A stretch of DNA of 64,000 bases from Dokdonella_A sp963834755 (lineage in GTDB: Bacteria > Pseudomonadota > Gammaproteobacteria > Xanthomonadales > Rhodanobacteraceae): NCBI GenBank assembly GCA_963834755.1, contig CAWICQ010000012.1, positions 558,001 through 622,000 of the forward strand, read 5' to 3'. The notes below the pieces were generated by a model, which saw nothing but the letters and a program-made list of their open reading frames with translations, did no database searches and was not told the DNA's origin. Made by a program: the position numbers and the translations under genes. Position 1 is the first letter of the stretch. Each line of letters begins with the position of its first letter. Positions 51,779 through 60,291 of this stretch are shown here, one piece after another.

Positions 51779-53114
51779 TCTGGCGCGAGACCGATCGCAA
51801 GCGCAGTCGCGCGACGCATCCGCGCGCGTCGACGCGATTTTCGAGCGTCAACGATCCGCCGTGCGCTTCCACGATTTGTCGCGCCAGCACAAGCCCGATG
51901 CCCGAGCCGCCGCGTTTTGTCGTGAAGAAAGGCACGAACAAGTTTTCGCTCGGCGGCAGACCCGGTCCGCCGTCGATGATCTCGACGATCAATGAGTCGG
52001 CGCCGATTCGCCAGCGCAGCCGCACGTCGCCGCCAGTCGTCAGCGCGGCGTCGGTCGCGTTCTGGATCAGATTGATGAGGGCTTGCTCGATCTGATCGGC
52101 GTCCGCGTCGAGGCGAACGCTCGGGCCTTCGTCGACGTGCACTGCGATGCGTTGCTCGAGCTGCGCGATGCGCCGGGCGAGATCGTCGAACGAAATCTCG
52201 GCGCGATGCGGCGGCGGCAAACGCGCCAATGCCGTGTAGCGCGCCATGAAACGCGCCAGCGCTTCGGCACGATCGCCGATGATGTCGAGCGCATTGCGCG
52301 CGTCCTCGCGCCAGTCAGCTGGCAGGGGTTCGGTCGCGATGAGCTTCGACAACGTCGCGGCCATCGAGCGGATCGGTGCCAGCGAATTGTTGAGCTCGTG
52401 ACCGAGCACGCGCAGCAGGCGCTGCCAGGCGAGGCGTTCTTCTTCGCGCAGCGTACGGCTGAGATCGGTGACGACGAGCAGATCGTGCGGTTTGCCGCCT
52501 TCGCGAAAACGCGCACGACGCACTTCCCAGCGACCGCTCGCGCCCGGGAACGAACGCTCGACGAGACGCGTGTCCGCGATATCAAGCCAGTCGCCGAGGC
52601 CGAGATCGGCGGCGAATCGGCCGTCGAGTTCGGCAAAGCGCGCGCCGAGGAGCCGTTCAGCAGCAGGGTTCGTGAGTTTCAGTCGACCCTTCTCGTCGAA
52701 TGCGATGACGGCGATGTCGAGGGCCGCGATGACTTTCGCGAGCAACGCGCTCTTTTCCTCGAACGTGAGACGCTGCTCACGCAACGTCTGCGACAGCGCG
52801 TTGACCTCGATGACGACGTCGCCGATCGCGTCGCCGCGTCGCGCGCGCGAGCCGCGCAGGCTGTAGTCGCCTTCGCGCAATGCTTCGAGAAGATTGGCGA
52901 GCGTGTTGAGCGGATAGACCGCGCGGCGCCGCACGGCAAACGCGAGGCCGAGCGTGATCAGCGCGACCACGCTCCAGATCGCCAGCGCGCGCCCGATGTC
53001 GTCGGCGACGAAATAGAGCGCGGCCAGCAAAGCGAGCAGGCCCGGCGCCGAGGCCAGCAGCGTGCCCGCCAGCAGGCGCGTTTCGTAGTTCCAGCGGGAG
53101 GAGTCGCCGCGCAT
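51750..53114 (-). CDS. Sensor histidine kinase, NtrY-like
   Basis: 454 residues. Two membrane helices (about 14-38 and 42-60) leave almost no periplasmic loop, so it probably senses within the membrane or cytoplasm. A HAMP-like segment (about 62-115) and PAS domain (about 120-225) come before the phospho-acceptor His in LGHELNNSLAPI and the ATPase domain (N-box LINLIQNATDAA, G-boxes DGGPGLP and GGSGIGL). NtrY-type kinases pair with sigma54 regulators, and the gene just upstream encodes one. It lies 54 bp downstream of that gene and overlaps the convergent epmA by 29 bp. Confidence 0.93.
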   Translation of the reverse strand: MRGDSSRWNYETRLLAGTLLASAPGLLALLAALYFVADDIGRALAIWSVVALITLGLAFAVRRRAVYPLNTLANLLEALREGDYSLRGSRARRGDAIGDVVIEVNALSQTLREQRLTFEEKSALLAKVIAALDIAVIAFDEKGRLKLTNPAAERLLGARFAELDGRFAADLGLGDWLDIADTRLVERSFPGASGRWEVRRARFREGGKPHDLLVVTDLSRTLREEERLAWQRLLRVLGHELNNSLAPIRSMAATLSKLIATEPLPADWREDARNALDIIGDRAEALARFMARYTALARLPPPHRAEISFDDLARRIAQLEQRIAVHVDEGPSVRLDADADQIEQALINLIQNATDAALTTGGDVRLRWRIGADSLIVEIIDGGPGLPPSENLFVPFFTTKRGGSGIGLVLARQIVEAHGGSLTLENRVDARGCVARLRLRSVSRQITRRQMEMR

Positions 53115-53168
53115 TTGCGAAGGAGTGTAGCGGACGTGTCGCCGCGGACTGCGCCGGCGCGGCGTCGC

Positions 53169-54557
53169 TCACTCGATGCCGTATTTTTCCATCCGTCGAT
53201 ACAGCGACGGACGGCTGAGGCCGAGCAAGGTCGCGGCGCGCTGGATATTGCCGCCGGTACGCTCCAGCGCCTGGCGAACGAGTTGCTCCTCGGCCTGATC
53301 GACGGTCATCGAAGCGCTGGCCGCCAGCGCTGCTGCGCCGGAGAGCGCGTGCGTCGCCTCGGGTTTCAGATTGAGCGCGGATTCCTCGAGCGTGTCACCG
53401 TCAAGCATCAGCACGGCGCGTTCGATGACATGCGAAAGCTCGCGCACGTTGCCCGGCCACGCGTAACTCTTCAGAGCGTGCAGCGCGGACGGCGCCAGCC
53501 GGATCTCGTCGCGCTGATAACGGCGCGCGAAATGCGCCAGAAATGCCTCGGCCAGCAGGGCAATATCCTCGTCGCGTTCGCGCAACGGCGGCAGTCGCAA
53601 CTCGACGGTGTTGAGGCGGAACAGAAGGTCGCGCCGGAACGCGCCGCGCGCGACCTCGGCGGCGAGATCGGCATTCGTCGCGGAGATCAGCCGCACGTTG
53701 ACCTTCAATGTGCGCGACGAGCCGACGCGCTCGAGCTCGCCGTCCTCGAGCACGCGCAGCAATTTCGGCTGTTGCGCCAGCGGAATGTTCGCAATCTCGT
53801 CGAGAAACAGGCTGCCTCCATCGGCGAGCTCGAAGCGTCCGATGCGGTCGCTCTTGGCATCGGTGAATGCGCCGCGCACATGGCCGAACATCTCGGCCTC
53901 GAACACCGATTCCGGAATGCCGCCCATGTTCACCTTGACCAGCGTCTTGCCCGCGCGCGCGGAGCGCGCATGCAGGCGCCGCGCGACAACACCCTTGCCG
54001 GTGCCGTTCTCGCCGAGAATCAGCACATTCGCATCGGTCGGCGCGACGCGATCGAGCTGCGCCAGCACACTCTTCATCGCCGGCGATTCGGCGATGAATT
54101 CTTCGTCGGTCTCGTCGCGCAGGATTTCGTTCTCGCGTTTCAGCCGCGCCGCTTCGCCGCGCGAATCGGCCAGCGCGAGCTGGTTGCGGATCACGCTCAT
54201 CAGGCGCTGGTTGTCCCACGGCTTCTCGATGAAATCGCCAGCGCCGTGGCGCATCGCCTCGACCGCCAGATCGATCGTGCCCCAGGCGGTCATGACGACG
54301 ACCGGAAGATCCGCGTCGAGCTTCTTGATCTCGCGCAAAAGATCGAGGCCTTCGGCGCCCGACGTCGTATCGCGCGCGTAGTTGAGATCGATCAGCGCAG
54401 CGTCGAAGCGCTGCTTGCGCAGCGCATCGAGTGCTGCACGCGGGCCATCCGCGGCCGCCGAATCGGCGCCTTCGGCTTTCAGCAGCAGACGCAGCGCCTC
54501 GCGCACGTCGCGCTGGTCGTCGGCGATCAGGATATTCGGTCGTGCTGGATTGGGCAT
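53169..54557 (-). CDS. Sigma54-dependent response regulator (NtrC family)
   Basis: 462 residues. The receiver (about 5-125) has Asp57 in ALIDLNY and Lys in FIEKPWD. The AAA domain (about 145-380) keeps Walker A GENGTGKGVV and Walker B GGSLFLDEIAN. The sigma54-contact loop reads GAFTDA instead of GAFTGA; this variant occurs in other regulators. The C-terminal Fis-type HTH is GGNIQRAATLLGLSRPSLYRRM. It activates sigma54 promoters when phosphorylated, probably those of the adjacent transporter genes. It follows the ATPase gene by 46 bp on the same strand. Confidence 0.94.
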   Translation of the reverse strand: MPNPARPNILIADDQRDVREALRLLLKAEGADSAAADGPRAALDALRKQRFDAALIDLNYARDTTSGAEGLDLLREIKKLDADLPVVVMTAWGTIDLAVEAMRHGAGDFIEKPWDNQRLMSVIRNQLALADSRGEAARLKRENEILRDETDEEFIAESPAMKSVLAQLDRVAPTDANVLILGENGTGKGVVARRLHARSARAGKTLVKVNMGGIPESVFEAEMFGHVRGAFTDAKSDRIGRFELADGGSLFLDEIANIPLAQQPKLLRVLEDGELERVGSSRTLKVNVRLISATNADLAAEVARGAFRRDLLFRLNTVELRLPPLRERDEDIALLAEAFLAHFARRYQRDEIRLAPSALHALKSYAWPGNVRELSHVIERAVLMLDGDTLEESALNLKPEATHALSGAAALAASASMTVDQAEEQLVRQALERTGGNIQRAATLLGLSRPSLYRRMEKYGIE

Positions 54558-54603
54558 GCGTTCTCCAAGATGCATCCTGCGTCGCGCGCGTGGGCTCGGC
54601 AAG

Positions 54604-55308
54604 TCAGGTGTGTGCCGGCGCAGTCTCGATCCAGCCGTCGAAGAGGCGCACCGTGCGTTGCGCTTCGGCCGCGAAGGCCTCGTTGTGCGTCACCTGCACG
54701 ATGGTCATGCCGCTCCGGTTGAGCTCGTGCAGGAGGTCCATGATCATGCGCGCCTGGCTCGAATGCAGCGCGCCGGTCGGCTCGTCGGCGAGCAACAGTT
54801 TCGGATGCGTGATCACCGCGCGCGCGACCGCGACCAGTTGCTGCTGGCCGCCGGACAGCTGGCTCGGATAAAGATCCTTCTTGCCGACGATATTGAAACG
54901 GTCGAGCAGATCGCCGACCTGCGCCGCACGTTCTTTCGAAGGCACGTCGCGATATTGCAGCGGCAGATCGAGATTTTCCCAGACTTTGAGATCGTCGATG
55001 AGATGGTAGTGCTGGAAGATGAAGGCGACCTTGTCGCGCTGGAGCGACTGGCGACGCCGGGTGTCGAGCTTGCCGACGTCGATGCCGTCCAGCGCGTACT
55101 GCCCGCTCCAATCGTGATCCATCAAACCCAGCACATTCAACAGCGAGCTTTTCCCGGCGCCGCTCGGTCCCATCACGCTGATGAATTCGCCGGCAGCGAC
55201 ATCGAGAGTGATATTGCGCAGCACCCAGGTGCGCCCGCCGCCGACGGCATAGGATTTTTCGACACCGCGCAATTCGACAAGAGGCATGGAGATTCCCGTT
55301 TCGTTCAT
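54604..55308 (-). CDS. MacB/LolD-type ABC ATPase
   Basis: 234 residues, the MacB/LolD/FtsE group. Walker A GPSGAGKSS, Q-loop FIFQHYHLID, signature LSGGQQQL (normally QQQR), Walker B LLLADEPTGAL and H-loop QVTHNEAFA. It starts 4 nt inside the stop of the upstream permease gene. It is the only ATPase of the permease array in this window, so it probably powers at least the nearest permease. The last residue of the signature and LHSSQ in place of LDSxT are small departures from the family. Confidence 0.92.
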   Translation of the reverse strand: MNETGISMPLVELRGVEKSYAVGGGRTWVLRNITLDVAAGEFISVMGPSGAGKSSLLNVLGLMDHDWSGQYALDGIDVGKLDTRRRQSLQRDKVAFIFQHYHLIDDLKVWENLDLPLQYRDVPSKERAAQVGDLLDRFNIVGKKDLYPSQLSGGQQQLVAVARAVITHPKLLLADEPTGALHSSQARMIMDLLHELNRSGMTIVQVTHNEAFAAEAQRTVRLFDGWIETAPAHT

Positions 55309-57752
55309 TCGTTGCGCAACGCGACGATCGGGTCGATGCGTAACGCGCGCCGCAGCGGCGTCAACGTCGATAGACCGATGACGATGCCGAGCGCCAACAC
55401 AACCAGAGCCACGCTGATCGCATCGTATTGACTGACTCCATAGAGCTCGGCGGTCATGAAGTGTCCCCAGGCGAAAGCGAGCGGCAGGCCCAGCACGACG
55501 CCGGCGATGAAATAACGCATCGCGCGTCCCGATGCGAGTGCGAGCACCGCACGATCGGAGGCGCCGACCGCGCGCCTGAGACCGAATTCGCGCGTGCGAC
55601 GTCGCACGGCATGCGCAACCATGCCGTGCACGCCGATTGCCGCAAGGAGCAACGCGGTACCGGCGAACAACCCGAACAGCTCCAGCAGGAAACTCCGGCG
55701 GGCGAGCGAGTCGGCCACGCGGTCCGACATCGCTTGCGCACCGTAGACGGGTACTCCGGGGTCGATCGCGGCGGCGAAGCGACGTACTTCGTTCACGATC
55801 ACGCCGGACGGCGTCGTCGCACGCACGACCAGCGCCAAATCGTTGGGCGGATCCTCGCTCTGCCCGTGCGCGAGATAAACCTGCGGAGCGGCATCGATAT
55901 CAAGAGCATGCTGGCGCACGTCGCCGACCACGCCCACGATCGTAATCCATGGCGACTTCTCGTCTCGCCCACCGAGCTGAATCAGTTTGCCGAGCGCGCT
56001 TTCGCCGGGCCATTCGCGCCGTGCTAGTGCTTCGTTCACCACGGCCACCTGCGGTTGGCCTTGTCGATCCGTCGCGGTGAAAAGTCGGCCGATACGCAGC
56101 GGAATCTGCAATGCGGCGAAATAGTCGGGCGTCGCGTACACGCGATCGAACTCCGGCACTTTGGACTCGACCAGCGGCCGGTCCTTGATGTGGAAGCCGG
56201 CCGTATCCCAATTGCCATCGAGCGGCAGCGGGGTCACGGCGCCGACATGTTCCACGCCGGGCAGGCCGCGCACGCGCGTTTCGAGTTGATCGAGGAATGC
56301 CGAAACTTTCTTCGGATCGCGATACGGCTGGCCGACGATCGCGAGATTGAGCGTGGTTACATGCACGGGCGAAAACCCGGGATCGACCGCAAGCAGCCGC
56401 CCGAAGCTGCGCGCCATCAATATCGCGCCGAGCGTCAGCGCGCACGCAAGGGCGATCTGCGCGATGACCAGAGCCGATTGCAGCCGCGCCGCCGAGGGCC
56501 CGGTCGAAACGCGGGCCGCGTCGCGCAGCGCGTCGTTCAACTGAGGGCGACTGCCGCGCCACGCGGGCCACGCGCCGGCCGCGAAAGTGACGGCGATGGT
56601 CAGCAGCGACGCAAACGCGAGCACGCCACCATCGACATGAACGTCGCGCAGGCGAGGAATCGATGCGGGTCCGAGCCTGGCGATGACGTGAGCGATGCCG
56701 AGCGCGATCACAACGCCGGCCAGGCCTCCGGCGAAGCCGAGCATGAGACTCTCGCCGAGCATCAGCGATGTCAGTTGCGCGCGTCCGGCTCCAAGCGCGG
56801 CGCGCACGCTGAGTTCGTGACGCCGCGATGCCGCGCGCAACGACATCAGTGCCGCGATATCGACGCAGGCGATCAGCAGCACGATGCCGACGCCCGCAAA
56901 CAACAACCATAGCGACCGGTCGACATTGCCGACCAGGGCCTCGCGCAGAGGATGCACCTCGAACCGCGCGTCAGCCGGATAGTCGTCCGGAAACGTGCGA
57001 ATCAGCGTCGGCGCGAGCTGGTCGAGCACCGCCTGAGCGGACGCGAGGCTGGCGTTTTCGTTGAGCCGGCCGATGGCCTGCAAGTGCAGACAGCTCCGGC
57101 ACGCCGGCGGTAGCGGCGCCGCGTAGCCGAGCGGACGCCAGACGTCCGGCGGGCGGCCGCGCATGGCCGGCAGCAGCGCGGCGAAATCCGCCGGCAGCAC
57201 ACCGACGACCGTGTACGAGCGTGAACCGAGCGGAATGCGTCGGCCGACCACATCCGGATCGCCATTGAAGCGGCGTTGCCAGAGCGCGTGGCTGAACATC
57301 ACGACATCGTTGCGGTTGGGCTGGTCCTCGTCCGCGGTGAACATGCGCCCGAGCTCCGGTGTCACACCGAGGATTTTGAAAAAATCGCGCGTCACGCTCT
57401 GGCCGTTGACGAGCTCGGCATCGCCACCATCGGCGATATTGGGCTGCCAATCCGCGCTCGCCGCGAGGGCAGCGAGCGATCCGACAGAACGCTGCCAATC
57501 GAGCAGCGTCGGATAGCCGACGGTGATGGGATTCCGGTCTGCATCGCCGTTGCGCTGCGCGACGGCGATCAGCTGTCCCGCCTGACGAAACGGAAGCGCA
57601 TCGAGCAGAACCGTCTTGACGACGCTGAAGATCGCGGTGTTCGCGCCGATGCCGAGACCGAGCGTCGCGATCACTATGAATGCGTATGCGGGCCGCTCGA
57701 GCAGCGAACGGAGCGCATAGCGCAGGTCTTGCCACAAGGCCGAGGGAATCAT
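55305..57752 (-). CDS. ADOP-type MacB/FtsX permease (1)
   Basis: 815 residues with two MacB_PCD-FtsX modules in one chain, the acidobacterial duplicated orphan permease layout. The N-terminal helix LGLGIGANTAIFSVVKTVLL (about 30-50) is typical. Periplasmic PCD regions span about 55-270 and 490-660, and FtsX helices about 290-400 and 700-800, with RRTREFGLRRAVGASDRAV in the last. AAGGAG about 11 bp upstream supports the ATG at 57752. The stop overlaps the ATPase gene, so this permease is coupled to it. C-terminus PIVALRNE. Confidence 0.92.
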   Translation of the reverse strand: MIPSALWQDLRYALRSLLERPAYAFIVIATLGLGIGANTAIFSVVKTVLLDALPFRQAGQLIAVAQRNGDADRNPITVGYPTLLDWQRSVGSLAALAASADWQPNIADGGDAELVNGQSVTRDFFKILGVTPELGRMFTADEDQPNRNDVVMFSHALWQRRFNGDPDVVGRRIPLGSRSYTVVGVLPADFAALLPAMRGRPPDVWRPLGYAAPLPPACRSCLHLQAIGRLNENASLASAQAVLDQLAPTLIRTFPDDYPADARFEVHPLREALVGNVDRSLWLLFAGVGIVLLIACVDIAALMSLRAASRRHELSVRAALGAGRAQLTSLMLGESLMLGFAGGLAGVVIALGIAHVIARLGPASIPRLRDVHVDGGVLAFASLLTIAVTFAAGAWPAWRGSRPQLNDALRDAARVSTGPSAARLQSALVIAQIALACALTLGAILMARSFGRLLAVDPGFSPVHVTTLNLAIVGQPYRDPKKVSAFLDQLETRVRGLPGVEHVGAVTPLPLDGNWDTAGFHIKDRPLVESKVPEFDRVYATPDYFAALQIPLRIGRLFTATDRQGQPQVAVVNEALARREWPGESALGKLIQLGGRDEKSPWITIVGVVGDVRQHALDIDAAPQVYLAHGQSEDPPNDLALVVRATTPSGVIVNEVRRFAAAIDPGVPVYGAQAMSDRVADSLARRSFLLELFGLFAGTALLLAAIGVHGMVAHAVRRRTREFGLRRAVGASDRAVLALASGRAMRYFIAGVVLGLPLAFAWGHFMTAELYGVSQYDAISVALVVLALGIVIGLSTLTPLRRALRIDPIVALRNE

Positions 57753-57833
57753 GCAGCTAATACTCCTTCGCGCATTTCGTCCCCATGCGGTTTTTCGATC
57801 GCGCTGTCCATTGCGGAACACTCGCACGCGATC

Positions 57834-60251
57834 TTATTCATGCCGCAGGGCCACGGCAGGGTCGACGCGCAGCGCCCGATGGACAGGAACCAGGACCGCC
57901 AATACGATCGCGGCGGTGAGCACGGCAAGCGCGACGACGACGACGGGTATGTTGACCGTCTCGATGTTCTGCAACGATCGCGTCAGCAGACGCGCGAGCG
58001 GAATACCGGCGGCGATGCCGAGAGCGAGGCCGATGCCGAGCTGCCATGCGCTGCGGCCAAATACGTTGGCGAGCACGTGACGCGCCGGAGCGCCCAGTGC
58101 GCGACGAACGCCGATTTCGCGCGTGCGGCGGCTGACGGTGAAAACCATGACGCCGTAGAGACCAACCGCGGCGAGCGCGAGAGCAATCGCACCGAACACG
58201 CCGAAACTCTTGGCGATCACACGCTCGCCGACGGTTGCATCGCGGATCACCGCGGCGTAGTCGCGCACCCAGTAGAGCGGCGCGTCGGCATCGATCGCGT
58301 GCATGATGGTGTCGAGTCGCGGCGCAAACGCGAGCGGATCGCCGCGTGTGCGCACCGCGATCGTGGCGATGCGGAACATGTCCTGACTCAGCGGGCGCAG
58401 CATGGCGGGCGTCGGCTGTCCACCGGGCGTATCGAGCGTCAATGCACCGATCACGCCGACGACGGTGACGCTCGCGCCATCCGGGTCGCGCGGATCGATC
58501 CGGAAACGCCGGCCCAGCACGGACGCGCCATCTCCAAAGCGTTCGACGAACGTGCGATCGACGACGGCGACCTTTTCGGTGTCGGCGCGATCACGGTCGT
58601 CGAAGAAGCGTCCCGATTCGAGTTTGACACCGTAGGCACCGAGAAAATGTGCGTCGACGGCGCCCGAAAAAAGTTGCGGCAAGGTGACGCTTCCCGGCGC
58701 GACGCCGATCGGTAGAACCTCGTGGAATCCGTTGTAGAACGTTCCGGGCAGCGATGTGCCGACACTCGCATCGACGACATCGGCGTCCTCGCGCAGACGC
58801 TCGGACACGCGCTCGTAGACGCGCAGCTGATCCGCCGGAGTCGGATGCGCGTGTGTCGAAAGCGCCACGCGCGCGGTGAGGAGATGCGCGGGCTCGATGC
58901 CGAGATCGGCGCGATCGATCGCGCCGATGCCGCGCACCAGAGTGCCGACGCAGATCAGGAGTGCACACGACAGCGCGATCTCGCCGACGACCAGCGCGCG
59001 GCTGATGCGCGCAAAAGGCCCGCCGGCCACGCCGCGCGCACCTTCACGCAGATCGCTGGCGACGGCGAAGTCGCCGGCACGAAGCGCGGGCAGCAGGCCG
59101 GCGGCGAGAGCCGTCAGCAAGGCCGCGCCGAACGCAAGCAACAGCACCGTCCCATCGAGATCGAAGCGCAGCCATTGCGGGTAAAACTCGGTCTGACTCA
59201 TCACGCTCTGCTGCCAGGCGACGCCGGCTCGTGCCAGCACGAACGCGATCAGCATTGCCGAGACGGTCAGCAATGCGCTTTCGGCGAAAAGCCGTGCGAT
59301 CAGGCGTCGACGACTCGCGCCGAGCGCGACGCGCAGCGCGAGCTCCTGGCCGCGTCCGAGCGTGCGCGTGAGGAGCAGGTTCGCTGCGTTCGCGCACGAA
59401 ATCAGCAGCACCATGACGACCGCAGCCAGCATGCTGGCGAGCGTGTCGCGCGTGGTGCGATCGGCCGCCATGCGTGCGAGCGGCTCGGAGCGGAACGTGC
59501 GGCCGAGAAAGCGGTCGGGGTCCGCGCGCGCCGCATCGGCGAACCAGCCATCGAACGCATTCGCGACGTCGGCATCGCCGACACCCGCGTGCCGTCGCGC
59601 GATGACCCAATACGCGTATTCGTCCACCGGCAAGCCGTCTTTGATCGTCGTTGCCGGCAGCCACAGATCTTCGTTGCGCGGATACGTGAAATCTTTCGGC
59701 ATGACACCGACGACAGTGGTCGGCTGACCGTCTACGCGGACTTCGCGGCCGACGATGGATGGATCTCCGCCGTAGCGTGCGCGCCACAGCGAATACGCAA
59801 GCATCGTCACGGCCGGCGCGCCGGGTTTCGCGTCGTCGTCGGAGAAGTCGCGGCCGATGAGTGGTGCGATGCCGAGCACGCGAAACAGATTCGCCGTCAC
59901 GTGTGCGCCGTGATAGCGCTCCGGCCGGTCGAGATCGCTGAGGTTGATCGTCGATCGGCCCGCTGCCGCCACATCGGCCTTGCCGGCGAGATAACGCCGG
60001 ATTTGTGCGAGATCGCGGCTGTCGACCGGAAAGACGTCGCCGAGTCCGCCATCGCCATGGAAACCGGCCTGCAGCAATTCATCGGGTTTCGCGAACGGCA
60101 GCGGACGCAGGATGAAACCGTCGAGCAGCGTCAACATGAAAATCACGCAGGCGAGTCCCGCGCCGAGCACGCCCGCGACGAGCGCGGCGAATCCCGGATT
60201 CTTCAGGCTCGCGCGCAACGCGTCGCGAAGATCGTGCAGGATTCCGTTCAT
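57834..60251 (-). CDS. ADOP-type MacB/FtsX permease (2)
   Basis: 805 residues, the same two-module layout as the neighbour. It begins NGILHDLRDALRASLKNPGF, with the first helix AALVAGVLGAGLACVIFMLTL (about 23-45). Segments ELALRVALGASRRRLIARL and RRTREIGVRRALGAPARHV mark the two FtsX cores. The end is PAVALRHE. GGGGAG before the ATG at 60251 supports the start. It has no ATPase domain. It is separated by 81 bp from permease 1. Confidence 0.92.
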   Translation of the reverse strand: MNGILHDLRDALRASLKNPGFAALVAGVLGAGLACVIFMLTLLDGFILRPLPFAKPDELLQAGFHGDGGLGDVFPVDSRDLAQIRRYLAGKADVAAAGRSTINLSDLDRPERYHGAHVTANLFRVLGIAPLIGRDFSDDDAKPGAPAVTMLAYSLWRARYGGDPSIVGREVRVDGQPTTVVGVMPKDFTYPRNEDLWLPATTIKDGLPVDEYAYWVIARRHAGVGDADVANAFDGWFADAARADPDRFLGRTFRSEPLARMAADRTTRDTLASMLAAVVMVLLISCANAANLLLTRTLGRGQELALRVALGASRRRLIARLFAESALLTVSAMLIAFVLARAGVAWQQSVMSQTEFYPQWLRFDLDGTVLLLAFGAALLTALAAGLLPALRAGDFAVASDLREGARGVAGGPFARISRALVVGEIALSCALLICVGTLVRGIGAIDRADLGIEPAHLLTARVALSTHAHPTPADQLRVYERVSERLREDADVVDASVGTSLPGTFYNGFHEVLPIGVAPGSVTLPQLFSGAVDAHFLGAYGVKLESGRFFDDRDRADTEKVAVVDRTFVERFGDGASVLGRRFRIDPRDPDGASVTVVGVIGALTLDTPGGQPTPAMLRPLSQDMFRIATIAVRTRGDPLAFAPRLDTIMHAIDADAPLYWVRDYAAVIRDATVGERVIAKSFGVFGAIALALAAVGLYGVMVFTVSRRTREIGVRRALGAPARHVLANVFGRSAWQLGIGLALGIAAGIPLARLLTRSLQNIETVNIPVVVVALAVLTAAIVLAVLVPVHRALRVDPAVALRHE

Positions 60252-60291
60252 CGGCAGGCAACTCCCCTGACTCGTTCGACCCCGGCTCGTT